A stretch of DNA of 7,539 nt from Oscillospiraceae bacterium (lineage in GTDB: Bacteria > Bacillota_A > Clostridia > Oscillospirales > CAG-272): assembly GCA_015064195.1 (NCBI GenBank), contig SVSO01000143.1, positions 1 to 7,539 of the forward strand, read 5' to 3'. Positions 1 to 5,854 of the stretch are shown here, piece after piece. The position numbers and the translations under genes were made by a program. The notes beneath the pieces were generated by a model, which was not told the DNA's origin, searched no databases, and was given only the letters and a program-made list of their open reading frames with translations. Numbering within the stretch: the first letter of the stretch is position 1; each line of letters opens with the position of its first letter.

Positions 1-945
1 AAGCGTGCGCTGGAAATTGCCGCTGCCGGCGGACATAATGTTTTAATGATCGGCCCGCCCGGCACCGGTAAATCCATGCTGGCCAAGCGGCTGCCCACCA
101 TTCTGCCGGAGCTGAATTTCGAGGAGGCCATCGAAACCACCAAGATCCACTCCATCGTGGGACTGCTGAAGGAGGATGAATCCATCATCACCGAGCGTCC
201 CTTCCGCTCGCCCCATCATACCATGTCCGCGCCAAGTCTTGTGGGCGGCGGCACCAATCCGCAGCCCGGCGAGATCTCACTGGCGCACAATGGCGTGCTG
301 TTCCTCGATGAGCTGCCGGAATTCAACAAGGCGGTGACGGAATCTCTCCGCCAGCCGCTGGAGGACGGACAGGTGACCATCACCCGCACCAACGGCAAGG
401 TGACGTATCCCTGCTCCTTCATGCTGGTTGCGGCCATGAATCCCTGCAAATGCGGTTATTTCGGCCATCCGACCCATCCCTGCTCCTGCAAGGAATCGGA
501 TATCAAAAAATATATGTCAAAGATCAGCGGCCCGCTGGTGGACCGCATCGACATTCAGGTGGAGGTATCCTCGCTGACCTTCCAGGAGCTTTCGACGCCG
601 AGAGCCAGTGAGTCGTCATCGGAGATCCGGGCGAGAGTCAACCGCGCCCGGGAATATGCGCGCAAACGGTGTGAAGCCGCACGGCTGGAGGATTCCGCCA
701 TTCCCATGATCTGGCGGAATGCGGATATGTCCACCCGGCATCTGTCCCGCTTCTGCCGCATGAACCGGAATGCATCCATGCTGCTTCAGAAGGCCTATGA
801 GAAGCTGGGGCTTTCGGCGAGAGGCTATGACCGTCTGCTTCGGGTGGCACGGACGATCGCCGATCTTGACGCAAGCGAGATGATTTTGGAAAAGCATATT
901 GCGGAGGCGGTACAGCTGCGCAATCTCGACCGCAAGTATCTGTGA
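1..945 (+). CDS. yifB: YifB/ComM-family Mg-chelatase-like AAA+ ATPase, 5' truncated by the window
   Basis: The frame is open from base 1, so the true start lies upstream; 314 residues are present against roughly 500 for the family, and the N-terminal Lon-protease-like domain is missing. Window residue 1 is the K of KRALEIAAAGGHN. Walker A GPPGTGKS is at residues 18-25 and Walker B GVLFLDEL at about 98-105. The family's four-cysteine element follows at about 149-163 (CKC then CSC), then SGPLVDRIDIQVEV, where the DRID is typical. The C-terminal helical Mg-chelatase domain with LSARGYDRLLRVARTIADL is intact to the stop. Characterised ComM is a hexameric branch-migration helicase that helps integrate DNA taken up by natural transformation; elsewhere the role is inferred. 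No partner such as dprA is visible. No T-rich terminator directly follows the stop; a strong stem-loop begins 195 bases on. The family assignment is very secure; cellular function in this organism is inferred. Confidence 0.96.
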   Translation, partial: KRALEIAAAGGHNVLMIGPPGTGKSMLAKRLPTILPELNFEEAIETTKIHSIVGLLKEDESIITERPFRSPHHTMSAPSLVGGGTNPQPGEISLAHNGVLFLDELPEFNKAVTESLRQPLEDGQVTITRTNGKVTYPCSFMLVAAMNPCKCGYFGHPTHPCSCKESDIKKYMSKISGPLVDRIDIQVEVSSLTFQELSTPRASESSSEIRARVNRAREYARKRCEAARLEDSAIPMIWRNADMSTRHLSRFCRMNRNASMLLQKAYEKLGLSARGYDRLLRVARTIADLDASEMILEKHIAEAVQLRNLDRKYL

Positions 946-951
946 GCGGCC

Positions 952-1126
952 TGTGGAAAACTTCGGTAAAACTTGCCGTCGAATGTGTGGATTTTTCGTC
1001 GGATTTTTCCGCAGAGCTGTGGAAAACTATGTGAAAACTGTGTATAAGTGCATGAATGCTGACAGAAATTCTCCACAGTTTCAACAGTTGTGCTTGTGGA
1101 AACTGTCGGAAACGCACTGTGGAAAA
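952..1126. promoter_or_regulatory. Cluster of DnaA-box-like 9-mers (possible DnaA-binding/titration locus)
   Basis: Eight 9-mers resembling the DnaA box (TTATNCACA, or TGTGNATAA in the other orientation) lie in 175 bp. A full match is TGTGTATAA at 1039-1047. One-mismatch copies are TGTGGAAAA at 952-960, 1018-1026 and 1118-1126, and TTCTCCACA (opposite orientation) at 1069-1077. Two-mismatch copies are TGTGGATTT at 986-994, TGTGAAAAC at 1030-1038 and TGTGGAAAC at 1095-1103. Seven of the eight point the same way. Firmicutes are known to carry DnaA-box clusters outside oriC that bind DnaA and restrain initiation (described in B. subtilis); this could be one. It could also regulate the downstream genes. 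No dnaA, dnaN or rpmH is in view, so an origin is not claimed. Confidence 0.55.
1075..1106. repeat. Inverted repeat ACAGTTTC / GAAACTGT inside the DnaA-box cluster
   Basis: Perfect 8-bp arms at 1075-1082 and 1099-1106 flank a 16-base loop. With one bulged base at 1107 the stem continues three more pairs (TCC 1072-1074 with GGA 1108-1110). The arms overlap the DnaA-like boxes at 1069-1077 (reverse) and 1095-1103 (forward), so the symmetry largely comes from two oppositely oriented boxes. It may be a binding arrangement rather than an RNA hairpin. Confidence 0.4.
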
Positions 1127-1139
1127 GCGGAATTATAAT

Positions 1140-1174
1140 CAACAGCCCACTGCCGAAGCGGCAGCGGGCTGTTG
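1140..1174. terminator. Long stable stem-loop, possible transcription terminator without a clear T tract
   Basis: CAACAGCCC (1140-1148) pairs perfectly with GGGCTGTTG (1166-1174). After one A/C mismatch, CTGCCG (1150-1155) pairs with CGGCAG (1159-1164), leaving a 3-base loop. The stem is 15 bp and GC-rich. On + it is followed by TCGGTTC and on - by ATTATAATTCC, so neither side has a proper T run. It is the only strong hairpin between yifB and the next promoter and may end yifB transcription, or stop the - strand RNA described below if that reads through its first terminator. Confidence 0.45.
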
Positions 1175-1198
1175 TCGGTTCAGAAATAATCCGCGAAA

Positions 1199-1234
1199 AA
1201 TGAAAAAACACTTGACAAACACTGCAGTCAAGTG
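1199..1234 (-). terminator. Intrinsic terminator on the minus strand
   Basis: Read on the minus strand, CACTTGAC (1234-1227) and GTCAAGTG (1216-1209) form a perfect 8-bp stem around a 10-base loop. It is followed at once by TTTTTTCA (1208-1201) and then TTTTT into 1196. This is a textbook factor-independent terminator, and it lies about 50 bases downstream of the minus-strand promoter at 1290-1318. The same DNA holds the -35 box of the opposing plus-strand promoter, so the inverted repeat could instead be an operator. Confidence 0.6.
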
Positions 1235-1283
1235 GTATAATAAATATATCTGACGAAATCCACAAATTATCTTGCGTACTTCT
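1200..1283 (-). ncRNA. Predicted small antisense RNA (about 80-85 nt)
   Basis: A consensus minus-strand promoter (1290-1318) would start an RNA near 1283, and the intrinsic terminator at 1234-1199 would end it near 1200. No open frame with a Shine-Dalgarno site lies within it. Its first 35 or so bases are complementary to the start of the plus-strand leader (about 1248-1283) of the DUF6323 gene, and the two promoters face each other. I do not recognise it as a known RNA family. The prediction rests only on promoter and terminator geometry. Confidence 0.35.
1212..1241 (+). promoter_or_regulatory. Consensus sigma-A promoter for the DUF6323/DUF6179 genes
   Basis: TTGACA (1212-1217), an 18-base spacer and TATAAT (1236-1241) match both consensus hexamers exactly. 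Transcription should start near 1248, giving a leader of about 114 bases before the ATG at 1362. The 8-bp inverted repeat 1209-1216/1227-1234 covers the -35 box and most of the spacer, a position where a dimeric repressor could act. Confidence 0.85.
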
Positions 1284-1289
1284 GATACT

Positions 1290-1318
1290 ATTATAGCACA
1301 TTTGCGCAAAAATGTCAA
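1290..1318 (-). promoter_or_regulatory. Consensus sigma-A promoter on the minus strand, facing the 1212 promoter
   Basis: Read on the minus strand, TTGACA (1318-1313), a 17-base spacer and TATAAT (1295-1290) match consensus exactly. A perfect 10-bp palindrome TTTGCGCAAA (1301-1310) occupies the middle of the spacer and could be an operator. No convincing protein gene lies downstream on this strand; the terminator at 1234-1199 comes first. Confidence 0.7.
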
Positions 1319-1352
1319 GGGGTTTGCGAGATTTTACAATTCATTCATATTT

Positions 1353-1357
1353 GGAGG
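1353..1357 (+). promoter_or_regulatory. Shine-Dalgarno site fixing the start at 1362
   Basis: GGAGG lies 4 bases before ATG 1362. The frame is open further upstream to a TTG at 1272, but that start has no ribosome binding site, so the ATG is chosen. Confidence 0.85.
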
Positions 1358-1361
1358 CAAC

Positions 1362-1820
1362 ATGAAGGAACTAACACTGCTGTCGGGAATCACCGGTGTA
1401 ACGGCGGCGAAGATCGCGGCGGATGCGCGGGCACTCACGGCTATGAATCTGCTGACGGAAGGGCGGGGGCTGATGCTCACCGAGCGGGACGCGAGAGAGA
1501 TCGCCGAGACGCGCCATCGGGCGATCCGGGACAATGGGCGGGTGGAGATTGGCATCGGTGCGGTGGAAAAGCTGATGCTGGTGTTTTCCGGCTCACCCTT
1601 TGTCCAGCCCAAGGATTGGGCAGCACTTGTCAACACCCTTGTGGACTGCTTTTATTTTATCAAGACCGACACCCACGATGCGGTGAACGACAACGAGCTG
1701 ATCCGGATGATGCTGGATGAATTTGAGGAGCACTGCCAGGGGGACGAGACGATGTTCTGTCAGCGGATGGAAGCGCTTGTGCGGCGCATCAACGGGGAGG
1801 AGGATGCGGATGGCGAATGA
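1362..1820 (+). CDS. DUF6323-like protein of unknown function (152 aa)
   Basis: No function is known. From memory of the family, the sequence resembles DUF6323, a small clostridial protein usually encoded beside a DUF6179 protein; this was not checked by search. Visible landmarks are LTERDAREIAETR at about residues 39-51, the RVEIGIGAVEKLMLVFSGSPFV block at about 60-81, and an acidic C-terminal third (NDNELIRMMLDEFEEHCQG). There is no signal peptide or transmembrane segment, so it should be cytosolic and mainly helical. The LTERDA segment followed by helices is reminiscent of a small helical regulatory fold, but I see no clear DNA-binding helix-turn-helix. It is the first gene after the consensus promoter at 1212, with a long leader overlapped by a predicted antisense RNA. 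Its last 11 bases overlap the next gene, so the two proteins are probably made together and may act together. Confidence 0.85.
   Translation: MKELTLLSGITGVTAAKIAADARALTAMNLLTEGRGLMLTERDAREIAETRHRAIRDNGRVEIGIGAVEKLMLVFSGSPFVQPKDWAALVNTLVDCFYFIKTDTHDAVNDNELIRMMLDEFEEHCQGDETMFCQRMEALVRRINGEEDADGE
1796..1803 (+). promoter_or_regulatory. Shine-Dalgarno site inside the upstream gene, deciding the start at 1810
   Basis: GGAGGAGG ends 6 bases before ATG 1810 and abuts the alternative ATG at 1804. The spacing favours 1810. The site lies in the last codons of the preceding gene, so the two genes are likely translationally coupled. Confidence 0.75.
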
Positions 1821-2763
1821 AGTGGCATCCCGGGAGATCTTCGATTACGGAAGGCTGAACCGATCGCGCTATACGCTGTCACTGGCGGCGGAGGCATTCC
1901 GATGCGGGATCTGCACCGGCGAAGCATTCGATGCGCTCCAGCTGCGCATCTATGAGCGGCTGGCGGGCAATATTCATCTGTATACCGGCGGGCTGTCAGC
2001 CTCGGTGGAGCAGGAGATCGCATCCCGGCTGCTGGCATCCATCCTGTACTGCACCGATCTTGCACTCATGCGCATGAAGCCGGAGGAAGCGGTGACACGG
2101 CTGATGAACGGCCCGCTCGATGCTCTGCTGTGCGATGGAATGGCACTTTGCCGGGAGTATACCCTCAAGGCGCTGTCAAAGCTGCGGGAAGCGAACCGAT
2201 GCCGGATCCAAACCATGCATATTTTCTACAACCGCCTGTGCGAAACCGATCTGCGGGAACTGATCCGTGCATATGACATCCGCTTTGATGCGGCGCGGGT
2301 GCTGGTGGGCGTGGATTATCCCATGCCAACGGTGAATCGGAGCGCGGCGGGCATCTGCGGAATGCTTCACCTGCTGGACGAGCTTGCCGTGGAGAATCGG
2401 TTCGTGCTGTCCTTTGACGCATCGGAGCGGGAGGCACTGTTTGAGCGGTGGCATCGGGAGATCGCCGATCCCACAGCGGCCACGGTGAATCTGGGGCAGC
2501 TCTGCTTTGAACAGGCGATGCTGTGCATTATGGTGGGAAAAGAGCCGGGGGAGCTGATGATGACGGAGAAGGACTGCTCGCTTTACGCCATGCTGTATAC
2601 ATCGGACATCGCCTACCAGCGCGCCGTCGGCCTTGTTCACCATCTGTCAGACCGTGCGCCGGAGCGGTATCTTCTGCGCCTGCTGGCCAATTTCCGCGCC
2701 CAGCTTGCGGCGGTTTCCGAAGGCGGCAGAGGCTCTGTTGCGCGATTCTGCAGAGAAAAATAA
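1810..2763 (+). CDS. DUF6179-like protein of unknown function (317 aa)
   Basis: Function is unknown. The sequence resembles the DUF6179 family, recalled and not searched. Supporting blocks are YTGGLSASVEQEIASRLLAS at about residues 58-77 (family members have a similar Y-x-G-x-S-S-S-V stretch), YDIRFDAARVLVGVDYPM at about 155-172 (the conserved R-F-x-A...DYP region), and GICGMLHLLDELAVENRF at about 181-198. It is helix-rich with no signal peptide, membrane span, Walker motif or obvious catalytic triad, so it is probably cytosolic and perhaps a structural or regulatory partner. ATG 1810 is preferred over ATG 1804 because of the ribosome site spacing. It overlaps the DUF6323-like gene by 11 bases and shares its promoter. 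Transcription ends at the terminator immediately after the stop codon. Base use is similar to the preceding gene, with no sign of recent transfer. Confidence 0.87.
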   Translation: MANEVASREIFDYGRLNRSRYTLSLAAEAFRCGICTGEAFDALQLRIYERLAGNIHLYTGGLSASVEQEIASRLLASILYCTDLALMRMKPEEAVTRLMNGPLDALLCDGMALCREYTLKALSKLREANRCRIQTMHIFYNRLCETDLRELIRAYDIRFDAARVLVGVDYPMPTVNRSAAGICGMLHLLDELAVENRFVLSFDASEREALFERWHREIADPTAATVNLGQLCFEQAMLCIMVGKEPGELMMTEKDCSLYAMLYTSDIAYQRAVGLVHHLSDRAPERYLLRLLANFRAQLAAVSEGGRGSVARFCREK

Positions 2764-2792
2764 AATCAGCCTCATTTTTTGAGGCTGATTTT
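2762..2792. terminator. Bidirectional intrinsic terminator between convergent operons
   Basis: AAAATCAGCCTCA (2762-2774) pairs with its complement at 2780-2792, a 13-bp stem with a 5-base loop. On + it runs into TTGTTGTT from 2791. On - it is followed by TTTTATTTTT, read back through 2765-2756. It overlaps the last two bases of the DUF6179-like stop codon and begins 4 bases after the proA stop, so it serves both convergent transcripts. Confidence 0.9.
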
Positions 2793-2796
2793 GTTG

Positions 2797-4044
2797 TTAC
2801 CGAACCTGACCGTCGCCGGTGATGAGATATTTGCCGGTGGTGAGGGCATCGAGTCCCATGGGGCCGCGGGCATGGAGCTTCTGGGTGGAGATGCCAAGCT
2901 CTGCGCCGAAGCCGAATTCGCCGCCGTCGGTGAAACGGGTGGAGGTGTTCACATACACCGCCGCCGCATCGATCTCTGCGCGGAATCTGGCCGCGTTCGC
3001 CATATCGCGGGTGATGATGGCTTCGCTGTGGCCGGTGTTGTAGCGATTGATGTGGGCGATGGCTTCATCGATGCCGCCGACGATCTTCACGGCGAGGATG
3101 TAGTCGTCATATTCCGTCGCCCAATCGGATTCACCTGCCGCCTCACAGTCGATGATGGCGCGGGTCTTCTCACATCCGCGGATTTCGAGGGATTTTTCGC
3201 CCAGTGCCGCAATGAACTTCGGAAGGAATTCCGCCGCTTCCGATTCGTGGATGAGCATGGTTTCGATGGCATTGCACACCGACGGACGGGACATTTTCGC
3301 ATTGATTGCCACCTTCACGGCGATGTCATGATCGGCGGATTTGTCGATGTAGATGTGGCAGTTGCCCGCACCGGTTTCGATGACCGGCACGGTGGCATTG
3401 TCCACCACACTGCGGATGAGTCCCGCACCGCCGCGCGGCACGAGAAGATCAACAAGCCCCCGCATTTTCATCAGCGCGGTGGAGCTTTCCCGGGTGGTGT
3501 TGTCGATGAGTCCCACCGCATCGGCGGGGAGATTGCAGTCGGTCAGTGCGCGGCGCATGATTTCGATCAGCACGCGGTTGGTGGCAATGGCTTCCTTGCC
3601 GCCGCGGAGTACGCAGGCATTGCCGGTCTTGATGCAGAGTGCCGCCGCATCAACGGTGACGTTGGGGCGCGCTTCGTAGATGATGGCAACCACGCCCAGC
3701 GGGACGCGGATATGCTCGATGACAAGACCGTTTGGGCGGGTGACACGTGTGCCGGAGCCGATGGGATCGGTGAGCATCACAAGCTCCGAAAGGCTGTCAG
3801 CGATGCCGGAAATACGCCCCTCATCCAGCTTCAGCCGGTCGAGCATGGGTTTCGGTACACCGTTGGCATCCGCATTGGCAAGATCGGTGCGATTGGCGGC
3901 GATGATGGCCTCGCCCTCGGCACGAAGCAGCTCGGCAATGCGGGAAAGCACCGCATTTTTCTGTGCAGTGGATGCGCCTGCCATTGCGGATTTTGACCGG
4001 GCGGCGGCTTCGCAGACGGATTTTACATAATCAAAGGTTTCCAT
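2797..4044 (-). CDS. proA: Gamma-glutamyl phosphate reductase (glutamate-5-semialdehyde dehydrogenase)
   Basis: It reduces L-glutamyl 5-phosphate with NADPH to glutamate 5-semialdehyde, the second step of proline synthesis, in the cytosol. At 415 residues it is full length (E. coli ProA has 417). The catalytic cysteine is C229 in VIETGAGNCHIYID. The family signature VGGIDEAIAHINRYNTGHSE spans about 322-341, and NTSTRFTDGGEFGFGAE is at about 366-382. YEARPNVT at 123-130 and LRGGKEA at 146-152 are also typical. ATG 4044 is preceded by AAAGGAG (4057-4051), which overlaps the stop codon of the upstream cysteine desulfurase gene 11 bases away, so the genes are co-transcribed. The usual partner proB (glutamate 5-kinase) is not in the window, which is somewhat unusual. 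The terminator at 2792-2762 follows directly. Identification is essentially certain. Confidence 0.98.
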   Translation of the reverse strand: METFDYVKSVCEAAARSKSAMAGASTAQKNAVLSRIAELLRAEGEAIIAANRTDLANADANGVPKPMLDRLKLDEGRISGIADSLSELVMLTDPIGSGTRVTRPNGLVIEHIRVPLGVVAIIYEARPNVTVDAAALCIKTGNACVLRGGKEAIATNRVLIEIMRRALTDCNLPADAVGLIDNTTRESSTALMKMRGLVDLLVPRGGAGLIRSVVDNATVPVIETGAGNCHIYIDKSADHDIAVKVAINAKMSRPSVCNAIETMLIHESEAAEFLPKFIAALGEKSLEIRGCEKTRAIIDCEAAGESDWATEYDDYILAVKIVGGIDEAIAHINRYNTGHSEAIITRDMANAARFRAEIDAAAVYVNTSTRFTDGGEFGFGAELGISTQKLHARGPMGLDALTTGKYLITGDGQVR

Positions 4045-4055
4045 GAAACTCTCCT

Positions 4056-5231
4056 TTAAATTCTCACAAGCGTTTGGAGCGATCCTTCCAGTGCGTCAAG
4101 GAATCGGTTGGCATCGTCGATGGTATTCTGCGGGCCGAGGCTTATCCGGATGGTGCAGTCGGCCTCCTTGTCGGAAAGCCCGAATGCGCGGAGCACATGA
4201 CTGCCGTGACCGGTGTTGGAGGAGCAGGCCGAGCCGCTGGACACGAAAATTTCCGCCCGCGACAGGCTGTGAAGCATCGTCTCGCTCTTGATGGAGGGAA
4301 GGGTGATGCTGAGAATGTGTGGTGCGGCATTTTCGGGAAGATTCAGCCGGATGCCGGAAAACCGTTCGCCGCTCAGCGCACCGATGAGATGCGCGCGGAT
4401 GGCCGATTCTGCGGCGATGGATGCGGAAAGGGCTTTGTGACCGGCTTTAGCCGCCGCACCGAAGCCCGAGATGCCGATGACATTCTCCGTGCCGGAGCGC
4501 ATCAGAAATTCCTGACCGCCGCCGAAAATTACCGGTGAGATCTGCTTTTTTGTGATAACGCTCTGGGTCATATACAGCGCACCCACGCCCTTCGGCCCGC
4601 CGATCTTGTGTGCGCTCAGGGTGATGAGATCCGCCCCCAGCGATTTCACGGTGAAGGGGATTTTGAGATAGCCCTGCACGCAGTCGGCGTGCAGGAGCGC
4701 ATCGGGATTTTTTGCCTTGATGAGCTTCGCAATGCGGGGGATATCATAGACCGCGCCCGTCTCATTGTTGACCAGCATGAAGCTGGCGAGGATGATGTTT
4801 TTATCCGCGGCGGCTTCGATCATGCCGTAGTCCGGCAAACCGCCGACGGTGGGAATGCGGACGACCTCAAAGCCCCGCCGCTCAAGCTCTGCCGCCGGTT
4901 CGAGAACGGCGGGATGCTCGCTGTCGGAGATGAGGATCTTTTTGGTGCAGTTCCACTTTTTTGCAGATGCCGCACCGATGAGGGCGAGATTGTCCGCTTC
5001 CGTGCCGCTTGCCGTGAAAATCAGCTGATTTTCGGCAATCTTCGTCGTGCATTTTACGCCAAGGGTGGCAAGAATGGCGCGTCTGGCATCGGACACGAGC
5101 TTTTCCGCTGCCACGCCCATGGTGTGGAGGGACGATGGATTGCCGTAGCAGTCCATGGCGGCGCACATGGCCTCCCGTGCCTCAGGACAGAGCGGCGTTG
5201 TGGCACTGTTGTCAAAATATACGGTACTCAT
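4056..5231 (-). CDS. Cysteine desulfurase, NifS/IscS-like class V aminotransferase
   Basis: This PLP enzyme removes sulfur from L-cysteine to give alanine and an enzyme-bound persulfide used for Fe-S clusters, thiamine or tRNA thiolation. All 391 residues are present. The N-terminal YFDNSATTP (5-13) is characteristic. SEHPAV (104-109) carries the PLP-stacking H106, HADCVQ (181-186) carries D182, and SAHKIGGPKG (206-215) carries the Schiff-base lysine K209. The catalytic C336 is in SSGSACSS, and RSGTEN (245-250) is conserved. The start codon overlaps the upstream lipoprotein stop as ATGA, and there is no Shine-Dalgarno site in front of it, so translation is probably coupled. proA follows 11 bases downstream. 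No iscU, iscR, nifU or thiI accompanies it, so the sulfur acceptor cannot be named; in many Firmicutes such stand-alone desulfurases sit next to thiI and serve tRNA thiolation. The symbol is left blank because nifS, iscS and related members cannot be told apart here. Confidence 0.95.
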   Translation of the reverse strand: MSTVYFDNSATTPLCPEAREAMCAAMDCYGNPSSLHTMGVAAEKLVSDARRAILATLGVKCTTKIAENQLIFTASGTEADNLALIGAASAKKWNCTKKILISDSEHPAVLEPAAELERRGFEVVRIPTVGGLPDYGMIEAAADKNIILASFMLVNNETGAVYDIPRIAKLIKAKNPDALLHADCVQGYLKIPFTVKSLGADLITLSAHKIGGPKGVGALYMTQSVITKKQISPVIFGGGQEFLMRSGTENVIGISGFGAAAKAGHKALSASIAAESAIRAHLIGALSGERFSGIRLNLPENAAPHILSITLPSIKSETMLHSLSRAEIFVSSGSACSSNTGHGSHVLRAFGLSDKEADCTIRISLGPQNTIDDANRFLDALEGSLQTLVRI

Positions 5232-5758
5232 TCGGTAAAGCAGAAATAGTCCAGCATGGCGATGACGTCTTCGATGTGTGCATCGTACTTGTCAGCAGTG
5301 GCGGTGTAGGTGAAGATGTAGATGGTGTTGTTCCTGATGGCGGTCAGCTGCATGATCTTGTAGGAAAGACCGGACATGGATGCGGTGTAGATATACTGCA
5401 TGGCAGGCACGCCGTCCAGTGTTGCTTCTGCAGTGTCAACATAGGCGAGATCGGGGAAGATGGCCTTGAGATCCGGCTCGTAGCTTGTCCAGTAATCCTC
5501 AAGGCTGGTGATGGTGCGGTCAAGCTCGAAGGCCATCATGGAGATATTGGACGGATCGCGGCCATCGAAGTACGCGGAGGTGACACCGGTGGAGAGGTCG
5601 GGCGTCCACTCATCGGGAACGTAGAGATTGTAGGACAGACCGTCGTCGGAGATCTCCACAAAGCCCATGGGAGCTTCTCCGGTATTTGCCGCGCCGCAGG
5701 ATGTGAGGGGCAGGGCGATGAGCATGAGGGCGAGGATAAACGATACGATTTTTTTCAT
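5228..5758 (-). CDS. Small lipoprotein, PsbP/DcrB-like fold suspected (176 aa)
   Basis: The first 21 residues form a lipoprotein signal: MKK, a hydrophobic stretch to L18, and lipobox LTSC with C21 as the lipidated residue. The mature part should sit on the outer face of the membrane. It begins with a short linker (GAANTGEAP) and continues as a beta-rich domain with LSYNLYVPDEWT, an Asp/Glu-rich middle, and YIFTYTATADKYDAHIEDV before a final LDYFCF. That last pattern (strand, helix, then F-x-F) is typical of PsbP/DcrB/Mog1-like domains, suggested by pattern memory only. Ligand and role are unknown. ATG 5758 is chosen because GGAGG (5771-5767) lies 8 bases upstream. The open frame extends further to a TTG at 5821, but that codon belongs to the -35 box of the promoter. 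It is the first gene of an operon with cysteine desulfurase and proA, to which it is joined by an ATGA overlap. Confidence 0.88.
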   Translation of the reverse strand: MKKIVSFILALMLIALPLTSCGAANTGEAPMGFVEISDDGLSYNLYVPDEWTPDLSTGVTSAYFDGRDPSNISMMAFELDRTITSLEDYWTSYEPDLKAIFPDLAYVDTAEATLDGVPAMQYIYTASMSGLSYKIMQLTAIRNNTIYIFTYTATADKYDAHIEDVIAMLDYFCFTE

Positions 5759-5766
5759 TCTGAAAG

Positions 5767-5771
5767 CCTCC
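5767..5771 (-). promoter_or_regulatory. Shine-Dalgarno site fixing the lipoprotein start at 5758
   Basis: GGAGG on the minus strand, 8 bases before ATG 5758. It rules out the upstream TTG at 5821. Confidence 0.88.
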
Positions 5772-5792
5772 AAAGCGATTGTTATTTTAACT

Positions 5793-5821
5793 ATTATACC
5801 GCGCACGAAGCGGTTTGTCAA
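5793..5821 (-). promoter_or_regulatory. Consensus sigma-A promoter of the lipoprotein-desulfurase-proA operon
   Basis: On the minus strand TTGACA (5821-5816), a 17-base spacer and TATAAT (5798-5793) match consensus exactly. Transcription should begin near 5786, leaving a short leader before the ATG at 5758. The spacer holds a small inverted repeat (ACCGC 5798-5802, GCGGT 5810-5814) that could be an operator, though 5-bp arms are weak evidence. The rnpB terminator lies just upstream and separates this unit from the RNase P gene. Confidence 0.88.
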
Positions 5822-5854
5822 CGCGATTTTGTGAACAGTGAGTGCCGTTTTTGT

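Noticed and set aside
899..1138. A 79-residue + frame over the DnaA-box cluster
   Set aside because: Overlaps the yifB end in another frame and consists of translated TGTGGAAAA repeats; no start signals.
825..1301. A 158-residue - strand frame starting in the minus promoter
   Set aside because: Its start codon sits on the -10 region, it crosses the terminator and the DnaA boxes, and it ends inside yifB in antisense. No ribosome site.
952..1360. Chromosomal replication origin
   Set aside because: DnaA boxes and AT-rich DNA are there, but dnaA, dnaN, rpmH or gidA are not nearby and yifB is not a usual oriC neighbour. A secondary DnaA cluster is the safer reading.
1272..1361. N-terminal extension of the DUF6323-like protein from TTG 1272
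   Set aside because: No ribosome site, and the stretch contains the minus-strand promoter; ATG 1362 has GGAGG.
2779..3996. A 405-residue open frame on + opposite proA
   Set aside because: It is the complement of proA, which is a full-length, motif-complete enzyme; the + frame has low-complexity Gly/Asp/His-rich sequence, as antisense frames in GC-rich genes do, and it begins within the terminator.
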